DNA of 64,000 nt from Herbiconiux flava. Its GTDB lineage: Bacteria > Actinomycetota > Actinomycetes > Actinomycetales > Microbacteriaceae. Numbering within the stretch: position 1 is the stretch's first letter; each line of letters opens with the position of its first letter. A model generated the notes under the pieces. That model did no database searches and was not told where the DNA came from. It was given only the letters and a program-made list of their open reading frames with translations. This document shows positions 38,308-47,518 of this stretch, piece after piece. The translations under genes and the position numbers were made by a program. Location: contig NZ_JACCBM010000001.1 of NCBI RefSeq assembly GCF_013409865.1, forward strand, positions 1,240,001-1,304,000, in the 5' to 3' direction.

Positions 38308-39384
38308 GTGCATCCCGGCTACCTGAACCACGCCAGCTACGGACCCCCGACACCGGAGGTCGAGGCGACGGTGCACGAGCTCCTCGCCGCCGCGATGCGG
38401 GGCGAACCCGCGGCGTCCCTCCACGCGGTCGGCGAGCGGGCGCGCGTCGCCGCGGCACGCCTCACAGGCTTCGACCCTGAGGGCGTCGCGCTCACCACGA
38501 GCACCTCGCAGGGCCTCATGACGGCGGCCGCGGGGCTCAGGGGCGAGGTGCTGCTGAGCCTCGACGAGTTCCCCGCGAACCTGTACCCCTGGCTCCGCGC
38601 CGAGCAGGCGGGGCGGATGCGCGTGCGGCCCATCCCGGGATCGGGCACCGGCACGCCCATCCCGGTCACCGCCGACCGCGTCGCCGCCGCCCTCACCCCG
38701 TCCACCCGGGTGCTGGCGGTGAGCGCCGTCGACTTCCGCACGGGCTACCGCGCCGATCTGCGGGCGCTCCGCGAGGCGATCGGCCCCGACCGGCTGCTCG
38801 TCGTCGACGGCATCCAGAACCTCGGCGCCGCCGCCAACGACTGGACGGCCGCCGACGTGCTGGCCGTCGGCGGCCAGAAGTGGCTGCGGGCCGGCTGGGG
38901 CACGGGCTTCCTCGCACTCTCGCCGCGTGGCCTCGAGGCAGTCGGCCCGGCGCTCGGCGGGTGGACCGGGGTCGAGGACCCTGCGGCCTACGACGGGCGC
39001 GAGCATCCGCTGCTGCCCGGCGCGGAGCGCTACTCGGTCACCAGCCTCTCGCCGTTCGCCACCGGCGCCTTCGCCACGGCGCTCGAGCTGTTCGAGGCGG
39101 CCGGCCCCGAGCGGGTGGCCGAGGGGGTACGGGCGGCGACGGAGAGCGTGATCGCGGGCATCGACGCCGCCGGCCTGACGCTGCTCTCGCCGCGGGCGCC
39201 CGAGGAGCGCGCGGGCATCGTGGTCGCCGGGCTGCCCGAGGAGCAGGCGGCCGGGCTGCACGCCCGGCTCGCGGACGCCGGGGTGACGACGACGCTGCAC
39301 CCGGGCGGGCGCATCCGCTTCTCACCGCAGGCGGGCGCGGATGCCGAGACGCTCGACCGGCTGCCGGCACTGCTGCGCAGCTGA
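38308..39384 (+). CDS. class V aminotransferase-fold PLP enzyme
   Basis: Fold-type I PLP enzyme of 358 residues in the NifS/isopenicillin-epimerase/kynureninase group. The start YLNHASYGPPTPEVEA and the PLP-phosphate region TTSTSQGLM are typical. VVDGIQNLGA contains the aspartate that pairs with the pyridine nitrogen, and the PLP lysine lies in VGGQKWLRAG. Substrate unknown. It lies 64 bases upstream of mtnA on the same strand, so a role with methionine salvage is possible but unproven. A CAGAAT hexamer ends 6 bases before the GTG. Confidence 0.87.
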   Translation: MHPGYLNHASYGPPTPEVEATVHELLAAAMRGEPAASLHAVGERARVAAARLTGFDPEGVALTTSTSQGLMTAAAGLRGEVLLSLDEFPANLYPWLRAEQAGRMRVRPIPGSGTGTPIPVTADRVAAALTPSTRVLAVSAVDFRTGYRADLRALREAIGPDRLLVVDGIQNLGAAANDWTAADVLAVGGQKWLRAGWGTGFLALSPRGLEAVGPALGGWTGVEDPAAYDGREHPLLPGAERYSVTSLSPFATGAFATALELFEAAGPERVAEGVRAATESVIAGIDAAGLTLLSPRAPEERAGIVVAGLPEEQAAGLHARLADAGVTTTLHPGGRIRFSPQAGADAETLDRLPALLRS

Positions 39385-39448
39385 TGCGGGTTGTGGGGGC
39401 GGTATTCTCGAAGGGGTTGGCGACGAGACGGGCAGTGGGCGGCAGGGC

Positions 39449-40531
39449 ATGACGAGCAGCACCGAGATCACCCCCGCGCTCGACGACTCCGTGCGGGTCG
39501 CGGGCGGGGTCGTGCGCATCCTCGACCGGCGGGTGTTCCCCGAGACGGTGAGCTGGGTCGAGGCCGGTGACGCCGAGCAGGTGGCCGAGGCCATCCGCGC
39601 CATGGTCACGCAGAGCTCCGGCCCGCTGTTCGCGGCCTACGCCGGGCTCGAGCTGACGGCACTGCAGGTCGCGGGGCTGCCTCCTCAGGCGGCGCGCGAG
39701 CGGATGCGCGTGGCGGGGCTCGCGCTCGAGAGCGCCCGTCCGACCAACGGTCACCCCCGCGAGGCCGTGCACCGGGTGCTGGGCGACGTCGACGCGGCGC
39801 TGGCGGCGGCCCGCGCATCCGGAGCCGACGACGCCCGCGCCACCGCCGCCCTCGTCGAGGCCGCGGTCGAGAGCGCGCGGAGCGGGGCGCAGAGCTACCG
39901 CGACCGCAGCCGGCGGCTCGGCGTCGAGACGGCGGCGCTGCTGCCCGACGGGGCGCGCATCCTGACCCACTGCTGGATGGACACCTACCTGATCGAGTTC
40001 GTGCGAGCCTCCCGCGAGGCCGGCAAGCGCTTCGACTGGGTCGCAACCGAGACCCGCCCTTACCTGCAGGGCGCCCGGCTGACCGCGCACACCCTCGCGG
40101 AGTTCGGCGAGCACGTCACGCTGATCACCGACGGCATGGGCGCCGCCGCGCTGGCCCCGGGCTCGACCCTCGGGCCGATCGACGCGCTCGTCACCGCTGC
40201 CGACCGGGTCTCGCTCGACGGCAGCGTCGTGAACAAGGTGGGCACGCTCGGGCTCGCGGTCGCGGCGTCGGCGTTCGGGGTGCCGTTCTACGCGCTGGTG
40301 CAGGCTCCGGATGCCGAGGCGCCCACGGCCGCCGACATCGTGGTCGAGGAACGCGACCCCGCGGAGGTGCTGCACACCCTCGGGCGGCGCACGGCCTCGA
40401 CGCTCGTGACCGACGCCTGGTATCCGGCGTTCGACGTGACGCCGGCGCGGTTCGTCAGCCGGATCGTGACCGACCGGGGGGCGTTCGAGCCCTCGCGGGT
40501 GGGGGAGTACTACGCGGGGGCGGCTCGGTGA
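39449..40531 (+). CDS. mtnA: S-methyl-5-thioribose-1-phosphate isomerase-like protein
   Basis: eIF2B-alpha/MtnA superfamily aldose-ketose isomerase of 360 residues, expected to convert methylthioribose-1-phosphate to methylthioribulose-1-phosphate. The catalytic cysteine is C175 (ILTHCWMD), and the general acid aspartate is D228 (LITDGMGAAAL). The VNKVGTLGLAVAASAFGVPFY block is intact. The segment after the cysteine differs from the usual THCNTG-type sequence, so this is a divergent branch. GTGA overlap with the kinase gene. A TATTCT hexamer lies about 40 bases upstream of the ATG. Confidence 0.82.
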   Translation: MTSSTEITPALDDSVRVAGGVVRILDRRVFPETVSWVEAGDAEQVAEAIRAMVTQSSGPLFAAYAGLELTALQVAGLPPQAARERMRVAGLALESARPTNGHPREAVHRVLGDVDAALAAARASGADDARATAALVEAAVESARSGAQSYRDRSRRLGVETAALLPDGARILTHCWMDTYLIEFVRASREAGKRFDWVATETRPYLQGARLTAHTLAEFGEHVTLITDGMGAAALAPGSTLGPIDALVTAADRVSLDGSVVNKVGTLGLAVAASAFGVPFYALVQAPDAEAPTAADIVVEERDPAEVLHTLGRRTASTLVTDAWYPAFDVTPARFVSRIVTDRGAFEPSRVGEYYAGAAR

Positions 40532-41688
40532 GCGCCGCCTACGAGCTGCTCGTCGGGCGTGACGACGTGGTGGCGTACCTCGACGGGGCCGGGCTGCTCG
40601 GGCGGATCGCCGCCTCGGCCTCGGACGTGCGGGTCGACGAGGTCACCGCCGGCAACATGAACCGCGTGTTCATCGCCCGCGGCCCGCTCGGCAGCCTCGC
40701 CGTCAAGCAGGCGCCGCCGTGGGTGCAGGTCGTCGGGCCAGACTGGCCGGTCGACCCTGGCCGGATCGCCTCCGAGGCGCGCACCTACGAGCGGCTCGCC
40801 GAGCGGGTTCCCGAGTCGATCCCCCTGATCGTCGCCTTCGACCCCGAGCGCTACGTGCTCGTGATGGAGGACCTCAGCGCCCTCGACGTGCTGCGCGACG
40901 CCCTCGTGCGCCAGGTCGTCTCGGGCGCCGATGCGGTCGACGTCGACTACGCCGGCCTCGGCGAGGTGGTCGGCCGCTTCGTCGCCGAGCTCGCCGCCTC
41001 GACGACGGTCACGGCGCTCGGCCCGGCCGCCCACGCCGAGCTGGTCGAGACGGCCGCGAACCCCGAGCTCTGCCGCATGACGCTCGACGTCGTGCTCGAC
41101 GAGCCCTACCGGCGGCACGAGCACAACCACTGGCACCCGGCTCTCGAGGAGCGGGTCGCCGCGCTCTACGACGACGAGCGGATGCGCGCGGCCGTCGCGA
41201 GCATCCGGCACGACTTCGAGACGCGGCACGAGGCGCTGATCCACGGCGACCTGCACACCGGGTCGGTGATGATCGGGCGGCCTTCCGGCGCTCAGCGGGT
41301 CGTGGTGTTCGACCCCGAGTTCAGCTTCGTGGGGCCGATCGGCATGGACCTCGGCCTGTTCTGGGCGAACCTCGAGCTCGCCGCGATCGCCGCCGATGCC
41401 GTGGGGCAGCCGGCGCTCGCCGCCGCCCGGCGCTCGGCGATCGACGCGAGCTGGGACGCGTTCGCCGAGGTGTGGGACGCGGCCGGTGCCTCGGCGCCGT
41501 CGCTCGCCGCGATCTCACGCGACGCCTGGCGCTTCGCCGGGGTCGAGGGGATGCGCCGGGCCGTCGGCTTCTCGCACGCCGCCGACATCGAATCGCTGCC
41601 CGGGGCCGTGCTGGGGGAGGCGTCGATCCGCCTCTTCGACGCGGCCCGGCATCATGTGCTCACCGGCGAGGCCCTGCCCGCATCCTGA
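40528..41688 (+). CDS. mtnK: S-methyl-5-thioribose kinase (MtnK family)
   Basis: Choline-kinase-fold sugar kinase of 386 residues that would phosphorylate methylthioribose at C1. The Brenner-type motif ALIHGDLHTGSVM carries the catalytic Asp. The metal site is FDPEFSFVGPIGMDLGLFWANL in two parts (DPEF and GMDLG). The N-terminal lobe has AGNMNRVFIAR and LAVKQAPPWV with the ATP lysine. It is the second gene of the mtnA-K-C-B cluster. A second, divergent MtnK family member is encoded at 47621-48859. Confidence 0.88.
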   Translation: MSAAYELLVGRDDVVAYLDGAGLLGRIAASASDVRVDEVTAGNMNRVFIARGPLGSLAVKQAPPWVQVVGPDWPVDPGRIASEARTYERLAERVPESIPLIVAFDPERYVLVMEDLSALDVLRDALVRQVVSGADAVDVDYAGLGEVVGRFVAELAASTTVTALGPAAHAELVETAANPELCRMTLDVVLDEPYRRHEHNHWHPALEERVAALYDDERMRAAVASIRHDFETRHEALIHGDLHTGSVMIGRPSGAQRVVVFDPEFSFVGPIGMDLGLFWANLELAAIAADAVGQPALAAARRSAIDASWDAFAEVWDAAGASAPSLAAISRDAWRFAGVEGMRRAVGFSHAADIESLPGAVLGEASIRLFDAARHHVLTGEALPAS

Positions 41689-41758
41689 ACCGGGTGGGCG
41701 CGCGCCGCCCGCCGACCCCACCGCTCTGCCCGACCACCCCCGACGCGAAGGAACGACC

Positions 41759-42508
41759 GTGACCATCGAGAACCCGCCGGCTCCCACCCCCGACCCGCTG
41801 ATGGTGACGGCACGCTGCCTCGTCGTCGACCTGGAGGGCACGACGAGCGCCGCCGGGTTCATCCTCGGCGACCTCTACGACTACGCCCGGCCCCGGCTCG
41901 CGGCGTGGATCGACGAGCACGCCGACGATGCGGCGATCGCCGAGGCGCGGGAGCAGGTCATCCGTGACGCCTCGCTGCCGGCCGATGCCACGACCGACGC
42001 CGTGGTCGCCGTGCTGCACGAGTGGATGGAGCAGGACGTCAAGGCCACGCCCCTGAAGACCATCCAGGGCCAGATCTGGGCCGAGGGCTTCGCGCGGGAC
42101 GAGATCTCGTCGCACTTCTTCGACGACGTCATCCCGAAGCTGCGCGATTGGCACGAGCACGGCGTCGCGCTCGCGGTGTTCTCGTCGGGCTCGGTGGCCT
42201 CGCAGGTGCCGTGGTTCCGGCACTCGCCGGACGGCGACCTGACGCCTCTGATCACCGACTACTTCGACACGATCAAGGCCGGCCCGAAGAAGGAGGCCGC
42301 CTCGTACGACGCGATCGCCTCGGCGCTCGGCATCCCGGCGGAGGAGCTCGTGTTCTTCACCGACAACCCCGGCGAGATCGCGGCGGCGCTCGAGGCCGGC
42401 TGGCAGGTCGTGGCGTTCTCGCGCGAGGGGGAGCCGTTCTTCGAGGCGGACTTCGGCACCGCATCCGTCGTCACCTCGTTCGCCGACGTGGAGGTCGTGG
42501 CCCCGTGA
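41759..42508 (+). CDS. mtnC: acireductone synthase (enolase-phosphatase)
   Basis: HAD-superfamily bifunctional enzyme of 249 residues that enolises and dephosphorylates 2,3-diketo-5-methylthiopentyl-1-phosphate to acireductone. Motif I is VVDLEGTTS with D24 and E26, the diagnostic MtnC form. KTIQGQIWAEGF, the serine motif AVFSSGSVASQ, KAGPKKEAASY and FTDNPGEIAAA complete the set. GTG at 41759 has AAGGAA 7 bases upstream. It is 70 bases after mtnK, and its stop overlaps the mtnB start. Confidence 0.93.
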   Translation: MTIENPPAPTPDPLMVTARCLVVDLEGTTSAAGFILGDLYDYARPRLAAWIDEHADDAAIAEAREQVIRDASLPADATTDAVVAVLHEWMEQDVKATPLKTIQGQIWAEGFARDEISSHFFDDVIPKLRDWHEHGVALAVFSSGSVASQVPWFRHSPDGDLTPLITDYFDTIKAGPKKEAASYDAIASALGIPAEELVFFTDNPGEIAAALEAGWQVVAFSREGEPFFEADFGTASVVTSFADVEVVAP

Positions 42509-43176
42509 GCGGAGCCTCGACGCACGGCGTCTCGGCCGGTTCGCTGAGGGCCGCCGGCGCCGCACTCGCCGCCGAGTCGGCCCGCTTCGCCGGCCTCGGC
42601 TGGATGCCCGGCACCGCCGGCAACCTCTCCGTGACGCTCGACCGCGACCCCCTGCGGCTCGCCGTCACCGCCTCGGGCCTCGACAAGGGCGAGCTCACGG
42701 CCTCGGACATCGTCGTCGTCGACGAGCACGGCGACTGGGCCGCCGACTCCTCCGCTCTGACCTCGTCGCTCGGGCTCGCCCGGAAGCCCTCCGCCGAGGC
42801 GGGGCTGCACGCCCGGATCGCCGCGGTGACCGGGGCGGGCGCCGGCATCCACGTGCATGCGCTCGCGGCCGTGCGCGCCGGCCACCGCTGGCCGGAGGGC
42901 GTCGAGCTCGAGGACCTCGAGATGCTGAAGGGCATCGGTCACTCCGCCCACGGCGAGCGCGTGATCATCCCGGTCGTCCAGAACCACCAGGACATGGGCG
43001 TGCTCGGCGACGACTTCGAGCGCGTCTACCGCCGGCCCGCCGACGGTGTCGCCGAGGTGCCGGCCCTGATCGTCGCCTCGCACGGCATCTACGCCTGGGG
43101 CGCCGACCTCCGCCAGGCCCGTTGGCACCTCGAGCTCACCGAGGCCCTCCTGCAGATCGCCCTCGCGACCCGCTGA
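42505..43176 (+). CDS. mtnB: methylthioribulose-1-phosphate dehydratase
   Basis: Class II aldolase-fold zinc enzyme of 223 residues that dehydrates methylthioribulose-1-phosphate. GWMPGTAGNLSV and LAVTASGLDKGEL are characteristic of MtnB. KPSAEAGLHARI carries the catalytic Glu, GIHVHALAAV the zinc His-x-His pair, and VASHGIYAWG the third histidine. Last gene of block 1 and convergent with a response regulator. With MtnC next to it, this argues for true methionine salvage rather than only a 5-deoxyribose disposal aldolase. Confidence 0.9.
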   Translation: MSGASTHGVSAGSLRAAGAALAAESARFAGLGWMPGTAGNLSVTLDRDPLRLAVTASGLDKGELTASDIVVVDEHGDWAADSSALTSSLGLARKPSAEAGLHARIAAVTGAGAGIHVHALAAVRAGHRWPEGVELEDLEMLKGIGHSAHGERVIIPVVQNHQDMGVLGDDFERVYRRPADGVAEVPALIVASHGIYAWGADLRQARWHLELTEALLQIALATR

Positions 43177-43206
43177 CCCGGCCCGCTGACCCGGCCCTTT
43201 GATCGG

Positions 43207-43878
43207 TCAGGGGCCGCCGAGCCAGTGGTCGATGCGGTGGTGGTCGGGGGAGAAGCCGTGGGCGACGCCCCAGAGCACGGCCTGGGTGCGGCTGGCCGCG
43301 CCGATGCGGCGGTAGATCTCGCGGATGTACGACTTGATCGTGTTGACGCTGAGGTAGGTGAGCGCGGCGACCTCGGCGTTGCTCTTGCCCTGCGTGATCA
43401 GGGCGAGGATCTCGGACTCGCGCTCGGTGAAGCCCTCGTGCCGGCCGGGCCAGTCGAGGCCGGGGGCGCTGCCGACCCGCTTGCTCGGGGGTTCGCTGAC
43501 GACGCGTTCGCCCGCGTGCACCGCCTCGAGGGCGGCGACCAGCTCGCGCGCGGGCAGAGTCTTCGAGAGGTAGCCGTGGGTGCCCTGGGTGCGCGCGCTC
43601 TCGACGAGCTCGGGCTGGAAGTTCCAGGTGTAGACGACGACGCGGCTCGCCCGCGGGTTCCTGACGAGGGCGGCGAGCTCCTGCCGATCCGACTCGGGCT
43701 GGGCGAAGGAGTCGTAGAGCACGATGTCGACCTGGTCGCTGAGCTCGGCGTTCGCGTCGATCTCGCAGATGACGATGCGGTCGCGGTAGCGGTCGAACAT
43801 GTGCGCGAGGCCCGTGAGCACGACGTCGTAGTCGTCGACGAGGGCCACGCGGATGGGCTGCTTCGTCGTCTCGGTCAC
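43207..43878 (-). CDS. orphan response regulator, NarL/LuxR type
   Basis: A 223-residue protein with a receiver domain (VALVDDYDVVLTGLAHMF) whose phospho-acceptor aspartate lies in VDIVLYDSF. The conserved lysine is in GYLSKTLP. The C-terminal LuxR helix-turn-helix is FTERESEILALITQGKSNAEV. No histidine kinase is adjacent. GTG start with TAGGTT 6 bases upstream. The acidic pocket is VDDYD, and PE rather than MPG follows the aspartate loop, so signalling may be atypical. Confidence 0.9.
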   Translation of the reverse strand: MTETTKQPIRVALVDDYDVVLTGLAHMFDRYRDRIVICEIDANAELSDQVDIVLYDSFAQPESDRQELAALVRNPRASRVVVYTWNFQPELVESARTQGTHGYLSKTLPARELVAALEAVHAGERVVSEPPSKRVGSAPGLDWPGRHEGFTERESEILALITQGKSNAEVAALTYLSVNTIKSYIREIYRRIGAASRTQAVLWGVAHGFSPDHHRIDHWLGGP

Positions 43879-43884
43879 GTTCTG

Positions 43885-43890
43885 AACCTA
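43885..43890 (-). promoter_or_regulatory. -10 element TAGGTT, leaderless start
   Basis: TAGGTT on the minus strand ends 6 bases before the GTG of the orphan response regulator. Confidence 0.55.
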
Positions 43891-44001
43891 CCCCCGCTGC
43901 GGGTTCGGAAGACCACCCCTAGGGGTGTCCCGGCCCACCTCCCAGGGTGGTTCGCTGAACGGAGTCGCTCAGAACCGGGCGCACGAACGAAGGAAGACAT
44001 C

Positions 44002-44280
44002 ATGCTCGGACTCATCATCAGCCTCCTCGTCATCGGCATCATCGCCGGTGCGCTCGCCCGCCTGATCGTCCCGGGACGACAGAACATCTCCATCCCGATG
44101 ACCATCCTGCTGGGTGTCATCGGCTCGTTCGTCGGGGGCTTCCTCGGCTTCCTGATCTTCCAGCACGACCCGATGGACGGCTTCTTCCAGCCCGCCGGCA
44201 TCATCGGCTCGGTCATCGGCGCCATCATCGTGCTGCTGATCTGGACCCGCTTCGCCGGGCGCAGCACCGCGCGCCGCTGA
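44002..44280 (+). CDS. GlsB/YeaQ/YmgE family stress-response membrane protein
   Basis: A 92-residue protein with three hydrophobic helices and the GALARLIVPGRQ and GVIGSFVGGFLGFLIF blocks typical of the transglycosylase-associated (YeaQ/YmgE) family. Function in envelope stress is inferred from family membership. AAGGAAG lies 6 bases before the ATG. A very strong hairpin follows 16 bases after the stop, making this a probable monocistronic, well-expressed gene. It is divergent from the orphan response regulator, which might control it. Confidence 0.9.
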   Translation: MLGLIISLLVIGIIAGALARLIVPGRQNISIPMTILLGVIGSFVGGFLGFLIFQHDPMDGFFQPAGIIGSVIGAIIVLLIWTRFAGRSTARR

Positions 44281-44296
44281 GCGCACGACCTGCCCG

Positions 44297-44332
44297 GCCG
44301 ACGGCCCTCCCCTCCGGGGGAGGGCCGTCGGC
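44297..44332. terminator. strong 15-bp perfect hairpin terminator
   Basis: Arms 44297-44311 and 44318-44332 are perfectly complementary over 15 bases around a 6-base loop, followed by GTTTCC. It lies between the GlsB gene and the convergent LtrA gene, and could serve both. Confidence 0.85.
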
Positions 44333-44382
44333 GTTTCCGGCCATCGTATGAGGCCGGCCGACGCGGGATCCCGGCCGCGTGG

Positions 44383-45633
44383 TCAGTCCAGCTGGCGGGC
44401 GAGCGCGGCCGCCTCGTGCCGGTGGCCGACGAGCTCGTAACCGACGACCACCACGAACGGCGACAGTGTGATCAGGATGAGGCTCGTGCCCATCGACGCC
44501 CCGGCCGCCGCCGCCAGCACCGACGCCACGAGCAGGGCCACGGTTCCCGCGATCAGGCCGAAGTGGAACGGGTCGATCGCCTGCACCAGGTAGTCGTACA
44601 GCGCGAAGATCGTCAGGCACAGCACGAGCACCGGGATCGCGACCGTGAGCACCGCCCCGACGGTGCCGAGCTCGGCCTCGCCCTCCAGCTCGTAGGCGGC
44701 GACATGGAGGCCCGCCCCCGTGGCGGTGATCGCGGCGAACAGCAGCAGGTGCCCGTAGCCCCAGCCGAAGCCGCGGTTGCGGTGCTTGGCCAGGATGCGC
44801 CCGGCGGGCATCAGGAAGTACGACCACCAGACGCCGAACGTCAGCCCGATGCCCGCGGTGACTAGCAGCACGGCCTCCACCGTCCAGCCCTGGTGCTCGA
44901 TCACGGCCGAGACCGCCGTGACCGTGCCGAACACGCCCTCGCCCAGCGCGATGATCGTCAGCAGTCCGTAGCGCTCGGCGATGTGGTGGGCGTGCCAGGG
45001 AGTGCCGCCCTCGTGCACCCGGCGCTCGGCGAGCCACGGCCCGACGAGCTCGACGGCCCACAGCACGAGTGCGATCACGATCGTCAGCGCTAGGGCGGTG
45101 TGGGCGATGGCGAGCGCCACCCAGCCCACCTGCGCGACGGTCACCCAGAGGGCGTAGGTGAGCGCGGTGCGGCGGCGCGCCGGGTCCTGCCGGGCGACCC
45201 GCAGCCACTGCGCGATCATCGCGACCCGCATCACCACGTAGCCGGCCACCAGCACGCCGTTGTCGAGGTAGTGGCCCTCGTCGATCGAGTGGAACAGCGG
45301 CGGGATGCCCAGGGTGAGCACCACGACGCCGATCATCTGCACGAGGGTGGTGAGCCGGTAGAACCAGTCGTCGGTGTCGTAGGCCGAGGCGAACCAGGAG
45401 AAGTTGATCCAGGCCCACCCGGTGGCGAACATGACGAAGGCGAAGCCCATGATCGCCGACCCGATGTGCCCCTCGGCGAGGTAGTGCGCGAGCCCGCTGC
45501 TCGCCTGGCTGAACGCCACCACGAAGGCGAGGTCGAAGAGCAGCTCGAGCGGCGTGGCGGCGCGGTGCGCCTCGGCCGGGTCGCGGCCGGTCATCCGTCG
45601 GAGGTGGTGCGCGAGGGTCCCCGTCATGCTCAC
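44383..45633 (-). CDS. low temperature requirement protein A (LtrA) family
   Basis: A 416-residue membrane protein with about 11 helices. The family signature ATPLELLFDLAFVVAFSQ is near residue 28, and AERYGLLTIIALGEGVFGT is the second conserved block, with an invariant glutamate. Originally linked to growth at low temperature in Listeria; the molecular role is unknown. GTG at 45633 or ATG at 45627. It ends about 50 bases from the GlsB terminator hairpin. Confidence 0.88.
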   Translation of the reverse strand: MSMTGTLAHHLRRMTGRDPAEAHRAATPLELLFDLAFVVAFSQASSGLAHYLAEGHIGSAIMGFAFVMFATGWAWINFSWFASAYDTDDWFYRLTTLVQMIGVVVLTLGIPPLFHSIDEGHYLDNGVLVAGYVVMRVAMIAQWLRVARQDPARRRTALTYALWVTVAQVGWVALAIAHTALALTIVIALVLWAVELVGPWLAERRVHEGGTPWHAHHIAERYGLLTIIALGEGVFGTVTAVSAVIEHQGWTVEAVLLVTAGIGLTFGVWWSYFLMPAGRILAKHRNRGFGWGYGHLLLFAAITATGAGLHVAAYELEGEAELGTVGAVLTVAIPVLVLCLTIFALYDYLVQAIDPFHFGLIAGTVALLVASVLAAAAGASMGTSLILITLSPFVVVVGYELVGHRHEAAALARQLD

Positions 45634-45697
45634 GAGGACATGGTGGCAGATGGCGGGGCCGTCGCACTACTCGGGCGCGTCGCGCCGGCGGGGCGGG

Positions 45698-46600
45698 TCA
45701 GGCCTCCAGGCCGAAGGCCTCCGCTAGCACGCCGGCCGTGAAGGCGGCGTCGACCGGCAGCGACGCGCCGTCGAGCGAGCGGATGGGCGCCAGCAGGCGT
45801 CCGCTCGAGCAGAGCCAGGCCGCATCCGCGGTCGCCAGGTCGTCGGGCGTCAGCACGGCCTCTTCGGCCGTGAGGCCCCGGGCGCGCACGGTGTCGAAGA
45901 ACGCGGCCTGCGTGGTGCCGGCGAGGATGCCGAGGTCGGTGCGCGGCGTGCGGAAGACGTCGCCGTGCCGTACGACCACGTTCGCCGTCGGGCCCTCCAG
46001 CAGCACACCGTCGGTCGAGACGAACACGACGTCGTCGGCGTCCCGGCGGGCGGCCTCGCGGAGCGCCGCCTTGTTCAGCGCGTAGGAGAGCGTCTTGGCG
46101 CCCTGCAGCAGCCACGGCGCGGTCTGCGCGATGTCGCTGCGGTAGCCGCGGTCGAGCAGCACGACCCGCACACCGTCGCGCCGGGCGGCCGTGTGGTCGG
46201 CGCCCGAGAGCACCTGCACCCACCCCGTCGGGCCGTCGATCGTGTGCGCCGGCGTCTCGACGCCTCGGCTGTGGAACAGCTTCACCAGCAGCTCCGGGGC
46301 GGGCTCGTGCGCGGCGAGGGCCGTCTGCACCGCCGCCTCGAAGGCCGCGAGGTCGGGCGCCGGCAGCTCGAGCAGCTCGGCCGAGTGCGCGAGCCGGGTG
46401 AGGTGGCGGGGCAGCTCGAGCGGCCGGCCGGCGACGACGCCGATCGACTCGAACACGCCGTCGCCGCGGGTCACCGCGAGGTCGGCCACGTTCACCTCGG
46501 CCTCCGCCTGGGGCACCGGCACCAGGGCGGCGGATGCGCGGCCGCCGCCCGGCAGGAACACCACCACGTCGTCGTTCGGCACGGTCGTCGCTTCGGTCAT
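45698..46600 (-). CDS. aminodeoxychorismate lyase-like class IV aminotransferase
   Basis: Fold-type IV PLP enzyme of 300 residues. VTRGDGVFESIGV is the N-terminal block, the PLP lysine lies in QGAKTLSYALNKAAL, and LLEGPTANVVV is the conserved phosphate-binding region. Ordering and length fit 4-amino-4-deoxychorismate lyase (PabC, folate synthesis), but D-amino-acid and branched-chain transaminases share the fold. Given the nearby methionine salvage genes, transamination of the methionine keto acid is conceivable; the sequence favours the PabC type. ATG preceded by AGGAG. Confidence 0.84.
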   Translation of the reverse strand: MTEATTVPNDDVVVFLPGGGRASAALVPVPQAEAEVNVADLAVTRGDGVFESIGVVAGRPLELPRHLTRLAHSAELLELPAPDLAAFEAAVQTALAAHEPAPELLVKLFHSRGVETPAHTIDGPTGWVQVLSGADHTAARRDGVRVVLLDRGYRSDIAQTAPWLLQGAKTLSYALNKAALREAARRDADDVVFVSTDGVLLEGPTANVVVRHGDVFRTPRTDLGILAGTTQAAFFDTVRARGLTAEEAVLTPDDLATADAAWLCSSGRLLAPIRSLDGASLPVDAAFTAGVLAEAFGLEA

Positions 46601-46704
46601 GGTGGGGGCTCCTCGTGTCGTGCGGGCCGCGCATCCGTTCGTCGGGCCCCTGACAGTCTCACCCACGACTACCGTTCAGCGGAGCAACGCAACAGGATGG
46701 TCGC

Positions 46705-47499
46705 ATGAGAATCGACCTGAGTTCCACGACCGCCCTCGTCACCGGCAGCACCTCGGGCATCGGCTTCGCCATCGCCCAGGGGCTCGCCGCGGCCGGGGCC
46801 GACGTCGTCGTGAACGGGCGATCGGCGGAGCGGGTGGCGGAGGCGGTCGAGAGGCTGCGGAGCGAGCATCCGGACGCCACGATCTCCGGCGTCGACGCCG
46901 ACATCGCGAGCGACGAGGGCACGGCGCGGCTGCTCGAGCGGGTGCCCGCGGTGGACGTGCTGGTGAACAACCTCGGCATCTTCGGGGAGGCGCCGGCGCT
47001 CGAGATCTCCGACGAGGAGTGGCGGCGGTACTTCGACACGAACGTGATGACGGCGGTGCGGCTGATCAGGCACTACCTGCCGGGCATGATCGAGAAGGGC
47101 TGGGGGCGGGTGCTCGACATCGCGAGCGACTCGGCGCTGGTGATCCCGGCCGAGATGATCCACTACGGGGTGTCGAAGACGGCGCTGCTGGCCGTGTCGC
47201 GCGGCTTCGCCAAGGCGGCGGCGGGCACCGGGGTGACGGTGAACTCGGTGATCGCGGGGCCGACGCACACCGGTGGTGTCGAGGACTTCGTCTACCAGCT
47301 CGTCTCGAAGGACCTCGACTGGGACGAGGCGCAGCGCGAGTTCATGCGCCTGCACCGGCCGCAGTCGCTGCTGCAGCGGCTGATCGAGCCGGTCGAGATC
47401 GCGAACCTCGTGGTGTACCTCGCGTCGCCGCTCGCCTCGGCGACGACGGGCGGCGCGGTGCGGGTCGACGGGGGCTACGTCGACTCGATCGTCCCCTAG
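46705..47499 (+). CDS. SDR family oxidoreductase
   Basis: Classical short-chain dehydrogenase of 264 residues. The NAD(P) loop TGSTSGIG is at residues 13-20 and VLVNNLGIFG follows. The catalytic tyrosine and lysine are Y154 and K158 (YGVSK), and VRVDGGYVDS ends the fold. RS after strand 2 suggests NADP preference. Substrate unknown. Divergent from the aminodeoxychorismate lyase-like gene. Confidence 0.9.
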   Translation: MRIDLSSTTALVTGSTSGIGFAIAQGLAAAGADVVVNGRSAERVAEAVERLRSEHPDATISGVDADIASDEGTARLLERVPAVDVLVNNLGIFGEAPALEISDEEWRRYFDTNVMTAVRLIRHYLPGMIEKGWGRVLDIASDSALVIPAEMIHYGVSKTALLAVSRGFAKAAAGTGVTVNSVIAGPTHTGGVEDFVYQLVSKDLDWDEAQREFMRLHRPQSLLQRLIEPVEIANLVVYLASPLASATTGGAVRVDGGYVDSIVP

Positions 47500-47518
47500 G
47501 GGGGGCGGATGCGCGGGC

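Noticed and set aside
45631..45641. Three-codon upstream ORF (ATG-TCC-TCG-TGA) overlapping the LtrA GTG start
   Set aside because: Too short to distinguish from chance, and it lacks a ribosome-binding site of its own.
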